Source of the DNA: Nitrospirota bacterium
GTDB lineage: Bacteria; Nitrospinota; Nitrospinia; Nitrospinales; Nitrospinaceae
Length of the DNA: 6,172 nt
Reading direction: 5' to 3'
Assembly (NCBI GenBank): GCA_030600405.1
Contig: JAUVMD010000088.1
Span: 1-6,172, forward strand
Shown: positions 1 to 6,172 of the stretch, piece by piece
How the letters are laid out: each line of letters opens with the position of its first letter
Position numbering within the stretch: the first letter of the stretch is position 1
Translations under genes and position numbers: made by a program
The notes under the pieces: model-generated
Databases searched by the model: none
What the model was told of the DNA's origin: nothing
Seen by the model: the letters and a program-made list of their open reading frames with translations, nothing else

Positions 1-375
1 GAGAGGCTCGCCGGTAATGTCATCCCGCTGGATGCGTTTTGCAGGCGCCATTTCCACCACCTGGCCGGCCAATGGCTTGTCGTCAGCAATGATAAAAAAG
101 TCCCTGGCAAAAAATTCTGCCCGCCTGTCCCGAACCGGGCGGGGCTCAAAACCCATTTTTTCATAAATACTATCAGGAAGGATGTTCTGAAAGGCGGGCA
201 AATCATTCATGCCCACCTCCAGCTCAACGCGCACCTGCTCGTCTTCTATAAAAAACTCCGCAATCGTAGATGCCTTCATCGCCTGACTGCGAACAATAGC
301 ATCAGCAAGAACGACCCCAGGCAACAACATAGTCAGCAGTAAACTAAGCGCGCAAAAATAGTTTTTAATTAACAT
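1..375 (-). CDS. Exported protein, N-terminal part (HupE/UreJ-like head domain, tentative); runs off left edge
   Basis: The reverse strand is open from an ATG at 375 to the window edge, giving 125 residues with no stop. Residues 1-24 form a Sec signal peptide: short basic start (MLIKNYF), a Leu-rich core, then VLA before Asp-Ala, with cleavage probably after residue 24 or 26. The mature part has alternating charged and hydrophobic residues (FFIEDEQVRVELEVG at 41-55) followed by a DLPAFQNILPDSIYEKMG stretch at 58-75. From memory, this pattern is typical of the extracytoplasmic N-terminal domain of proteins whose C-terminal half is a HupE/UreJ-like membrane domain. That half is not visible, so the assignment is tentative. 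A second in-frame ATG at 396 would add MWYKSRW and follows a stop by only three codons. Neither start has a good Shine-Dalgarno; 375 was preferred because it gives a conventional short n-region. The gene lies downstream of the tRNA-Ala terminator and has no recognisable promoter of its own. Confidence 0.75.
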   Translation of the reverse strand, partial: MLIKNYFCALSLLLTMLLPGVVLADAIVRSQAMKASTIAEFFIEDEQVRVELEVGMNDLPAFQNILPDSIYEKMGFEPRPVRDRRAEFFARDFFIIADDKPLAGQVVEMAPAKRIQRDDITGEPL

Positions 376-428
376 CCAGCGAGATTTATACCACATATTA
401 AGTTAGCGTTTCTACATTGGGCATGACG

Positions 429-457
429 GCCTCCGGGCCCAATAGTGGCCCTGAGGC
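429..457. repeat. Inverted repeat (hairpin) between tRNA terminator and the exported-protein gene
   Basis: Arms 429-439 and 447-457 pair over 11 positions with one mismatch (C434 against T452) around the 7-base loop CAATAGT; the paired blocks are GCCTC/GAGGC and GGGCC/GGCCC. No T-run follows it on either strand (AAAAGAAAA follows on the plus strand), so it is not a canonical intrinsic terminator. On the minus strand it lies just after the tRNA terminator and about 50-70 bases before the exported-protein start. It could therefore be a leader structure, a backup transcription barrier or a protein-binding site. Confidence 0.6.
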
Positions 458-492
458 AAAAGAAAAGGGGGTAACTGTTTCCAGTAACCCCC
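458..492 (-). terminator. Rho-independent terminator of the tRNA-Ala gene
   Basis: Read on the minus strand, arms 492-482 and 477-467 form an 11-position stem (GGGGGTTACTG with CAGTTACCCCC, one A/T-type mismatch in the middle) closed by a GAAA loop. The stem is followed directly by TTTTCTTTT at 466-458. A GC-rich base, tetraloop and U-rich tail are the classic intrinsic terminator layout. It lies 64 bases past the CCA end of the tRNA gene, on the same strand, so it should define the 3' end of the tRNA precursor. Confidence 0.85.
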
Positions 493-556
493 TGTATTTA
501 TTGGTGACTCAAACCAAAAAGGCCTACAGGAAAATCTCATAGACCCTTGATATATT

Positions 557-632
<76 letters not shown>

Positions 633-644
633 AATTTTTCAGTC

Positions 645-673
645 ATTTTACGTTCCAAGATTACCGATATTAA
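645..673 (-). promoter_or_regulatory. Possible sigma-70-type promoter for tRNA-Ala
   Basis: On the minus strand, TTAATA (673-668, four of six matches to TTGACA) is separated by 17 bases from TAAAAT (650-645, five of six matches to TATAAT). The -10 element ends 12 bases before the first base of the tRNA, so the start site would lie a few bases upstream of the mature 5' end. The -35 element is weak and the region is AT-rich, so the match could be chance. Confidence 0.45.
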
Positions 674-732
674 CAGATTTTCCCACGGTTTTATATTGAA
701 TTTTCAGACTCCGGCACCCCTTCCCTTCCAGC

Positions 733-760
733 TTGCCTTCCCTATAAATCCCTATATAAT
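733..760 (+). promoter_or_regulatory. Probable sigma-70-type promoter for the DUF502 gene
   Basis: TTGCCT at 733-738 (four of six matches) and a perfect TATAAT at 755-760 are separated by 16 bases. Transcription would start near 767, leaving a leader of about 100 bases before the ATG at 866. Together with the tRNA promoter on the other strand this makes 633-865 a divergent control region. The leader carries a direct repeat GCCGACACC at 771-779 and 789-797. Confidence 0.55.
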
Positions 761-865
761 AATTGGATACGCCGACACCGCCAGACTTGCCGACACCTTC
801 CACGCATCCGGCGGCCCGGTGCTGAAATCGCAAACCTTTTACCGAATTCACCCACTCAAGCCATC

Positions 866-1534
866 ATGTTCAGCAACCTCAAACGCCGCCTCCGCAACAT
901 TTTCATCACGGGGATCCTGATCACCGTTCCGGTGGCTTTCACCCTGTTCATCCTCAATTTCCTGTTTAAAATTCTGGACGACCTGGTCGTTCCCTGGTTC
1001 ATCAAAACCCTGATCGATATCGGCACCCCCATCCCGGCAGACTTCCGCTTGCCCGGTCTGGGGTTGATCCTGATCATTCTGCTCATCTTCGTGGTTGGCG
1101 TATTGACCCGAAACATTTTTGGCGCCAAGCTGGTCCAACTCGGTGAAATGATTGTCGACCGCATCCCGGTGGTGCGAAGCATCTACACCGGCATAAAGCA
1201 AGTGGTGACCACCATCGCCCACGCCGACACTAAAGCCTTCCGCAAAGTCGTCCTGGTGGAGTTCCCGCGCAAAGGAATTTATTCAGTGGGATTTATCACC
1301 GGCTACACCGAAGGCGAAGTGCAGGAATTGACCGACGCCAAGCTGGTCAACGTATTCGTACCGACCACTCCCAACCCTACTTCCGGATTCCTGGTATTCG
1401 TGGCCAATGAGGAAATCATCGAGCTCACGATGACGGTGGAGGAAGGCATCAAGTTTATCATCTCGGTGGGGATCGTGACGCCGGAATACAATCAGCAAAA
1501 AATTCTTGAACTCAAAAAAGATTTTCAGGTGTAA
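866..1534 (+). CDS. DUF502 family inner-membrane protein
   Basis: A complete 222-residue protein of the usual DUF502 (COG2928) length and layout. These are two-pass inner-membrane proteins with a conserved soluble C-terminal domain and no established biochemical function. A basic N-terminus (KRRLR, residues 6-10) precedes membrane segment 1 at about 12-36, and segment 2 is at about 63-82 (LPGLGLILIILLIFVVGVL). Family hallmarks follow: RIPVVRSIYTGIKQ at 99-112, VEFPRKGIYSVGFITG at 131-146 and VPTTPNPTSGF at 165-175. The C-terminal domain most likely faces the cytoplasm. The ATG at 866 is right for the family N-terminus, yet the bases before it (CACTCAAGCCATC) hold no Shine-Dalgarno, so initiation may be weak or SD-independent. 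The gene appears monocistronic: its own promoter lies upstream and a 213-base gap with a new promoter follows. No intrinsic terminator was found after its stop. Confidence 0.93.
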   Translation: MFSNLKRRLRNIFITGILITVPVAFTLFILNFLFKILDDLVVPWFIKTLIDIGTPIPADFRLPGLGLILIILLIFVVGVLTRNIFGAKLVQLGEMIVDRIPVVRSIYTGIKQVVTTIAHADTKAFRKVVLVEFPRKGIYSVGFITGYTEGEVQELTDAKLVNVFVPTTPNPTSGFLVFVANEEIIELTMTVEEGIKFIISVGIVTPEYNQQKILELKKDFQV

Positions 1535-1678
1535 GCCTCTTTTCCTCTTAAGAGTTTGTTATTAGATAATCCCCTCACCACCCTCAAACCCCGCAAAACC
1601 TGACATAGATAGTTCACCGAATCCCAACCAGATTTACATTTCCCAATATTTTTTGATTCATCATATCTCTCAAAGTAT

Positions 1679-1707
1679 TTGTCTGCCTAAAACTTTGCCT
1701 TTACACT
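1679..1707 (+). promoter_or_regulatory. Possible promoter for the 928-residue exported protein
   Basis: TTGTCT (1679-1684) and TACACT (1702-1707) each match the sigma-70 consensus at four of six positions and have the ideal 17-base spacing. The start site would be near 1714, about 34 bases before the ATG at 1748. It is the best candidate in the gap 1535-1747, which otherwise holds only AT-rich, unstructured sequence. Confidence 0.45.
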
Positions 1708-1736
1708 GAGAGCATAGACCCAACCACTCATCATTC

Positions 1737-1743
1737 AAGGCGG
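1737..1743 (+). promoter_or_regulatory. Ribosome binding site supporting the start at 1748
   Basis: AAGGCGG differs from the ideal AAGGAGG at one base and lies four bases before the ATG at 1748. It supports that start, which also begins a good signal peptide. Confidence 0.7.
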
Positions 1744-1747
1744 ATTC

Positions 1748-4534
1748 ATGCTTCGGATTTTTAAAATTTTTGCACTTGTGCTTCCTTTAACTGTTGCCAG
1801 CCTGGCATACGCGAATCCCGCGAAAAAAATCGATCCTCGTCCCGTTCCTCCCGAGTTGATCACGGTGGAGGAGGCCCTGGCCGGCCCAAACCTGATAGGA
1901 TTGTTTTATCTCGACATGAATTACGCCATGCGCATGGAGAAGGTTTTTAGGGGAGAGGGAGACGCCTTGGCCCTGCCCACCTCCACTGGCAAGGAAAACA
2001 AAGAGGATGATTCTTTTCTCAGCTTCCTGCGTCGGTCCGGCCTGAATCCGGGCGAATCGGTGGATTACATCCTCGGCGGTTTCCTCAATGGCACCAAGGA
2101 TGGCGGGCAGGTTCAAGTGGCGCTTGGAAAATTTCCGGTGGAATCCGTTACACAAATTTGGCAGAAAAATAGAAACGTCAAACAAACACAGGTGAACGGC
2201 CGAACCGCCTGGTTGTGGTCCCGGGTCGACAAAAAAACCTGCAAACCCTCTCCGCCAGAACTCATGGTGGTCGAAAACCATCGCCTGATTATCGGCTACC
2301 CCGAGGCGGTCGCCTGGCTCCTGAAACGATTGGACCGGGCGAAGACGGAAATAGATCTGTCTGAATGGCGTCGTTACCGCACCGGCAAACTCTTCGCCTT
2401 CGCCGTGCTGGTTCCCAAAAACCTGGAAAATGTTTCACAGAATCAGATGGCTCGCATGTTTGCCCACAGCGCACAAGAACAAATGTCTCCGGTCACCAGC
2501 ATTTATGGCGGCGGCACGATCACCTGGCAACCCGACGGCATCGACCTGGAATTGCTTTTCGAAACGGCAAACGCGGAATGGAATCAAGAACAGCGTCAAA
2601 AGTTTCTGGAATGGAAAAAGAAAACCGCCAAGAAGATTGACCCGGAATTCAAAACCGTTAAAAATCTGATGCGCTATCTGGACTTACAGGCCACCGACCA
2701 GCAACTGGTCTTGCAGGCCAAAATCAACGCCACCCTGATCAAAGACATTGGAAATGTCTTTCAGGAGGGACTGAGTTGGTTCGCCTCCTCCCTTTCCTCG
2801 TCCATGTCCATCTCTGTCGGTAAGCAAAAGTCGGGCGAGCAAATCATTCCTCTTAAGGAAGTCAATCAATATAAAGATTCGTTTCAACCCAAAGACCTCG
2901 ATCCCTTCGATGCTGCGGCCAACCCGAGCGAAAGTTTCATCGCCACCACCGGTCCCTTTGGCATCCGAATCAAAGGAATTTCCCTCAACCCGGATCAAAC
3001 CGGAAACACCGATCTGCATCTTGAGGTGATCAGTAGTCCGGTTCCAAAAATGGAAATCAACTCCTTTGCGGAGGTGGGCGAGGGTACCGGCGCCTGGTTA
3101 CGGGTCACCCATGTGCGCGATGCCCGAGGCCGTGAGCTATTGTTGGACGAACCTTGTGGCAAAGATCGTAATTCGAAATATGTTTCTCTGCGCAAGGGAT
3201 TTCGGAACGTGGAGGTTAAGCGCGTTAAGAAGACCCATGCCATCCAAAAGCTGATCCAGGACAAACCCCGGTGGTCCAACCTGATGCTCAATGTTCTTCA
3301 GGGAACCAAAACCGTTCACCTGCGCCGGGGAATCCTGCTGTCGGACATCGCATCCATCGAAGGCGATATACAGCTTCAACTGCCTTCGGATATCGTCAAA
3401 AAACGGGTGCGGATGCCTTTCAAGAATAAAATCGTACAAACCGGCGGCGTTCGAATCAAATTGAAAGAAGCCAAGGACAATACGGTTAGCTTTACCGCCA
3501 GCGGCGAAGTGGGCCGCCTGCTCGAGACCCGCGCCCTGAACGGCTCCGGAAACTACCTTCGGAATGCGGGCTCCTCGTCGTCCCCCTTTTTCCTGGGACA
3601 GGGCGTGAATAAAAATAAACAATTCCGCGGCCAGCCGAAAACCGTGGAGTTTGTATTGGCCCGCGAAACCGCGAAAGAAACCTATCCTTTCCAGTTCGCG
3701 TTCCAACGCCCCGCCTACCCGGCAGATCAATTTTCCGAACGCGTCCGGGTACAAACCCAGTCCCGCCGATCATTTCTTCAAAAGCGGCGCTCCACTCCCA
3801 CGCGGGCAGTGTGTTCCAGAGGTTCTACTGAATTAAAATCCGGCGGTTTTTACTTCTGCTTGCAGGAAAATATTTATATGCGGGATAAATGGCAAAAAAA
3901 AGGAAAATATGCCTGGGGTTCGTTCATCGTCCACTCCCAGGATACAGAGGCCATCACCCATAATCTTTCCGCCGTCCGGATGACGATTGAAAAAGTGATC
4001 GTGTACGATGGAAGCCCTTCGAAAAAGAAAACCCTGCCGGTAAAGGGTAAAAAATTTTTAGTGCTTGACTCCAATTACGCACCACCCCTGAAGGGAGCGC
4101 AATTCCAAATCGAGGCGGGCCCGGTGGCATCGAACGCGGAAAATATGACTCCGGCGGGCTTTGAAGGTTTTCTGCAAATCCGTCTGCCGCGCAAACTGGA
4201 CTCGATTCGTCTGGACCTCAACGAGTTGGGCAACGCCGGAGAAGCGGTCAATGGACTGAAGGCGAAATTTACGGGAATAGATCAGGGCAAGGTGTTGCTG
4301 GAAATCGAAGGCCCGCGCGAAACGCTGGTCCAGTTCCTACCACTCGATGGTTCCAGGAAACCTTTAAAACAGGGGAATGTGCACATCAAAAAGACCGATT
4401 CCGAAAAGAAAACGGTTTGGCAGGCTGAGGTCCGCGTGCCGCCTGAAACCCGTTACATGGAAATCGTGTACGCACTCCGGCAGGATACCTGGCAGGTGCC
4501 CTTCCACATTGAAAAGAAATCGCCTGCTTCCTGA
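1748..4534 (+). CDS. Large exported protein of unknown function with an internally duplicated C-terminal module
   Basis: I do not recognise a named family. The 928-residue product starts with a Sec signal peptide (residues 1-22, MLRIFKIF then a hydrophobic core, cleavage after AYA). There is no lipobox and no later membrane segment, so it should be soluble in the periplasm or secreted. Residues about 40-350 alternate short strands and helices and include a GLNPGESVDYILGG element (98-111) and ELMVVENHRLIIGYPEAV (171-188). That layout recalls secreted substrate-less proteins in other bacteria in which a 'value stored, value checked' beta/alpha unit repeats; this is only an impression. Residues about 400-928 look beta-rich. 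Within them, 530-652 and 798-922 are clearly related: EGDIQLQLP against EGFLQIRLP, then LNGSGNYL against LDGSRKPL, then VEFVLA/PF against MEIVYA/PF. Four cysteines (165, 470, 689, 704) could form disulfides. The segment 668-690 is unusually basic (RRSFLQKRRS). The gene converges on the RND permease gene. Confidence 0.88.
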   Translation: MLRIFKIFALVLPLTVASLAYANPAKKIDPRPVPPELITVEEALAGPNLIGLFYLDMNYAMRMEKVFRGEGDALALPTSTGKENKEDDSFLSFLRRSGLNPGESVDYILGGFLNGTKDGGQVQVALGKFPVESVTQIWQKNRNVKQTQVNGRTAWLWSRVDKKTCKPSPPELMVVENHRLIIGYPEAVAWLLKRLDRAKTEIDLSEWRRYRTGKLFAFAVLVPKNLENVSQNQMARMFAHSAQEQMSPVTSIYGGGTITWQPDGIDLELLFETANAEWNQEQRQKFLEWKKKTAKKIDPEFKTVKNLMRYLDLQATDQQLVLQAKINATLIKDIGNVFQEGLSWFASSLSSSMSISVGKQKSGEQIIPLKEVNQYKDSFQPKDLDPFDAAANPSESFIATTGPFGIRIKGISLNPDQTGNTDLHLEVISSPVPKMEINSFAEVGEGTGAWLRVTHVRDARGRELLLDEPCGKDRNSKYVSLRKGFRNVEVKRVKKTHAIQKLIQDKPRWSNLMLNVLQGTKTVHLRRGILLSDIASIEGDIQLQLPSDIVKKRVRMPFKNKIVQTGGVRIKLKEAKDNTVSFTASGEVGRLLETRALNGSGNYLRNAGSSSSPFFLGQGVNKNKQFRGQPKTVEFVLARETAKETYPFQFAFQRPAYPADQFSERVRVQTQSRRSFLQKRRSTPTRAVCSRGSTELKSGGFYFCLQENIYMRDKWQKKGKYAWGSFIVHSQDTEAITHNLSAVRMTIEKVIVYDGSPSKKKTLPVKGKKFLVLDSNYAPPLKGAQFQIEAGPVASNAENMTPAGFEGFLQIRLPRKLDSIRLDLNELGNAGEAVNGLKAKFTGIDQGKVLLEIEGPRETLVQFLPLDGSRKPLKQGNVHIKKTDSEKKTVWQAEVRVPPETRYMEIVYALRQDTWQVPFHIEKKSPAS
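3335..3703 (+). repeat. Internal protein repeat, copy 1 (residues 530-652)
   Basis: First copy of a duplicated module in the exported protein. Key residues shared with copy 2 are E538-G539 and L545-P546, V580, G586, L591, L597, G599-S600, L604, E634, V636, A638 and P647-F648. The similarity is at protein level only; the two DNA segments are not visibly alike, so the duplication is old. Confidence 0.65.
4139..4513 (+). repeat. Internal protein repeat, copy 2 (residues 798-922)
   Basis: Second copy of the module. Equivalent residues are E806-G807, L813-P814, V849, G855, L860, L866, G868-S869, L873, E905, V907, A909 and P918-F919. The offset from copy 1 is 268 at the start, 269 through the middle and 271 at the end, so the alignment needs only two tiny gaps. 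It ends six residues before the C-terminus of the protein. Confidence 0.65.
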
Positions 4535-4582
4535 TAGCGTTTCCAACATATCCCGAAGGTTTTTCTACAATAGAGAGGAAGA

Positions 4583-6172
4583 CTATTGCGCCGTGGTTCC
4601 TGTTTGGGGGGCGGCGTCTAAATCCGGTTTCTCGAGGGATTCTTTCACGAGGTCGTCTTTGCGGGTGTGCAGGCCGAGGTCGGTCATCAGCGAAATTAAA
4701 ACGGGCACGAGAAATAAGGTAAAGATCGTAGAGAACATCAACCCGCCGATCAGGGCGGTGCCCATGCCACGGTACAGTTCCGTCCCGGCGCCTTGACCGA
4801 AGGCCAGGGGCAACATACCGCTCACTGAGGAAATGACGGTCATCATGATGGGCCGCAGGCGGGTTTCGCAGGATTTTTGCAAAGCTTCGCGTTCGTCCAT
4901 ACCGGAACGAATATTATTCAGCATCTGATGCACGATCAGAATTGCATTGTTCACCACGATTCCCGCGAGAATGATAATTCCCAACTGCGTCAAAATGTCG
5001 AAGGTGATCCAGTCCCAACCCTGAAGCATGGCTTCGGGATTTGGCGCCTCAAGATCATTGAGAATACCTCTGATATTCATTCTTTGAAAAACATTGTTCC
5101 CGGCAATGCCGAGGAACGAACCCGAGACCGCCAGGGCCACGGTCAACATGACAATGAAAGGCCGAATAAACGATTTGAACAACGCAACGAGCAATAAATA
5201 AATAAAACCGACCGCGTAGATAAAACTATTCAGCAAAGATTTCTCGGTCGATGCCAGGTCATCGGCGGTCCCGCCGATGCGCAATCCATATTCCTCCGAC
5301 AGGGTTCTCCTTTCAGAGATAAGATACTCTTTTTCCACGCGCTGGATTACCTTCTGCATGGGGTAAGACTTGTGTACCTGGACCAGCAGTTTGACGGAGC
5401 GTTCCTTTTCGATATGATCGATGCGTGCCGGGCCCGAGGCAACTTCAGTCTTCACCAGATAACCCAGGTTGGTCATCATGTCCTCATCGGTCCAGACAGG
5501 GAGGTTTTTATAATCGTTCAGGTCCAGTTTTTCCGCATCCGCCCGCACCAGAACGAAATCGATCGGTTCGCCGCGGTCATTGAATTCCCCCAGATATTTC
5601 CCAGCATTCAACGATTCGACGATATCGCCGATTTCCGGCACTCCCATATCAAGGCGCGCGTTGTTCAATCGCCGGGGAATGAAACGCAGTTCGGGATTGC
5701 CCAACTTGAACTCCGGCCTAACGGAATGCACACCTTCACTTCCAGTGATACTTTTGATTAAGTCCATGGCGATTCGCTTCAATTCAAAAATGTCCGGCCC
5801 GACAATTTCAATATCAAACGTTTTGGAAGCGGAGCGGAAAATGGGACGTTGGGAAGCAAAGGCGAACCGGTATCCGGGTATCTGGAAAATGTCCTTTCCC
5901 ATTTTCTTGGATATCACCGCCATTTTCACTTCGCCGCGTTGGCCCCGGGCGAGTTCGGGTTTGACGATCGCCCCGCCGCCGTTGAACCGATTGGAAAACA
6001 CAAGAAAATTATTATTCACATCATCCATCTGGGTCATTTTCTTTTCGTACTCGGCGAAGTATTTCATGTTCTGTTCCGCCGGTACCCCCGCCACCGGGTC
6101 TATGAACATGAACACCATGTTGCTGTTGCCGAAAGGCAGGTAGTCTCTTTCCGGAAGGATCAAAGTACTCCA
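4583..6172 (-). CDS. RND family efflux permease, C-terminal half; runs off right edge
   Basis: The visible 529 residues are the second half of an inner-membrane proton-driven RND (AcrB/HAE-type) pump subunit, which would work with a periplasmic adaptor and an outer-membrane channel. The frame stays open to the edge (TGG at 6172-6170) and begins in the segment after membrane helix 7 (LPERDYLPFGNSN, a signature of this family), so a TTG at 6163 is not the real start. The porter domain follows, with IPGYRFAFASQRPIF, FDIEIVGPD and a PELRFIPRRLNNARLDMGVP docking-type element. Numbered from the TTG, helices are at about 313-329 (TM8), 335-355 (TM9), 388-414 (TM10), 437-456 (TM11) and 467-493 (TM12). 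TM10 reads GIVVNNAILIVH: Asn replaces the proton-relay Lys940 of AcrB, as in many non-AcrB RND subfamilies. TM11 retains RLRPIMMT, matching Arg971 and Thr978. The TM9-TM10 linker is about 25 residues longer than in AcrB. Substrate cannot be told. The stop is TAG at 4585-4583, after a short hydrophilic tail. Confidence 0.95.
   Translation of the reverse strand, partial: WSTLILPERDYLPFGNSNMVFMFIDPVAGVPAEQNMKYFAEYEKKMTQMDDVNNNFLVFSNRFNGGGAIVKPELARGQRGEVKMAVISKKMGKDIFQIPGYRFAFASQRPIFRSASKTFDIEIVGPDIFELKRIAMDLIKSITGSEGVHSVRPEFKLGNPELRFIPRRLNNARLDMGVPEIGDIVESLNAGKYLGEFNDRGEPIDFVLVRADAEKLDLNDYKNLPVWTDEDMMTNLGYLVKTEVASGPARIDHIEKERSVKLLVQVHKSYPMQKVIQRVEKEYLISERRTLSEEYGLRIGGTADDLASTEKSLLNSFIYAVGFIYLLLVALFKSFIRPFIVMLTVALAVSGSFLGIAGNNVFQRMNIRGILNDLEAPNPEAMLQGWDWITFDILTQLGIIILAGIVVNNAILIVHQMLNNIRSGMDEREALQKSCETRLRPIMMTVISSVSGMLPLAFGQGAGTELYRGMGTALIGGLMFSTIFTLFLVPVLISLMTDLGLHTRKDDLVKESLEKPDLDAAPQTGTTAQ

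Noticed and set aside
1546..1565. Palindrome CTCTTAAGAG after the DUF502 stop as a terminator
   Set aside because: A perfect palindrome without a loop leaves only about three usable pairs, and the following sequence is not a proper T-tract.
3137..3754. Open frame of 205 codons on the minus strand inside the large exported-protein gene
   Set aside because: It is a shadow of a well-supported gene on the other strand, with no initiation signal and no recognisable domain.
3720..3840. Possible frameshift in the basic Ser/Arg-rich stretch of the exported protein
   Set aside because: The frame stays open on both sides and homologous repeat segments flank it in the same frame. An error-compensated double shift cannot be excluded, but there is no positive sign of one.
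4568..4588. Inverted repeat CAATAG/CTATTG around the stop codon of the RND gene as a bidirectional terminator
   Set aside because: The stem has only six AT-rich pairs with a nine-base loop. On the minus strand it is followed by TAGAAAAACC rather than a T-run, and on the plus strand by CGCCGTGG. It is too weak to call.
6161..6163. TTG as the start of the RND permease
   Set aside because: The frame is open upstream to the window edge, and the protein at this point is mid-domain (second half of an RND permease), so the true start lies outside.

Overview
The window comes from a Gram-negative bacterial chromosome. The evidence is an RND-type inner-membrane efflux permease, two proteins with Sec signal peptides, and compact intergenic gaps with bacterial promoter and terminator signals. 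Base composition is moderate and mixed. The phylum cannot be fixed from this sequence. The gene mix (DUF502 protein, RND permease with an NAILIVHQ motif, HupE-like exported protein) would fit Nitrospinota or a deltaproteobacterial-type lineage, but that is only a guess. I see no transposase, integrase, CRISPR array, phage gene or plasmid function, so this looks like ordinary chromosome.

Layout, left to right. At 1-375 (minus strand, running off the left edge) is the N-terminal part of an exported protein that resembles the extracytoplasmic head of HupE/UreJ-like membrane proteins. Upstream of it, also on the minus strand, are a perfect-but-one hairpin (429-457), a clear rho-independent terminator (458-492) and a complete tRNA-Ala(GGC) gene with encoded CCA (557-632). 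A divergent control region (633-865) separates the tRNA from a DUF502 two-pass membrane protein on the plus strand (866-1534). After a 213-base gap with a probable promoter comes a 928-residue exported protein of unknown function (1748-4534). It converges, with only 48 bases between stop codons, on the C-terminal half of an RND efflux permease (4583-6172, minus strand, running off the right edge).

No operon is evident: the four protein genes are each separated by control sequence or oriented against each other, so a shared pathway cannot be argued from position. The most notable result is an internal duplication in the 928-residue protein. Roughly residues 530-652 and 798-922 align nearly gap-free at an offset of about 268-271 residues. 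This suggests a large periplasmic or surface protein built from two copies of a beta-rich module, attached to an N-terminal region of different character. The RND permease also has an unusually long linker between its ninth and tenth membrane helices.
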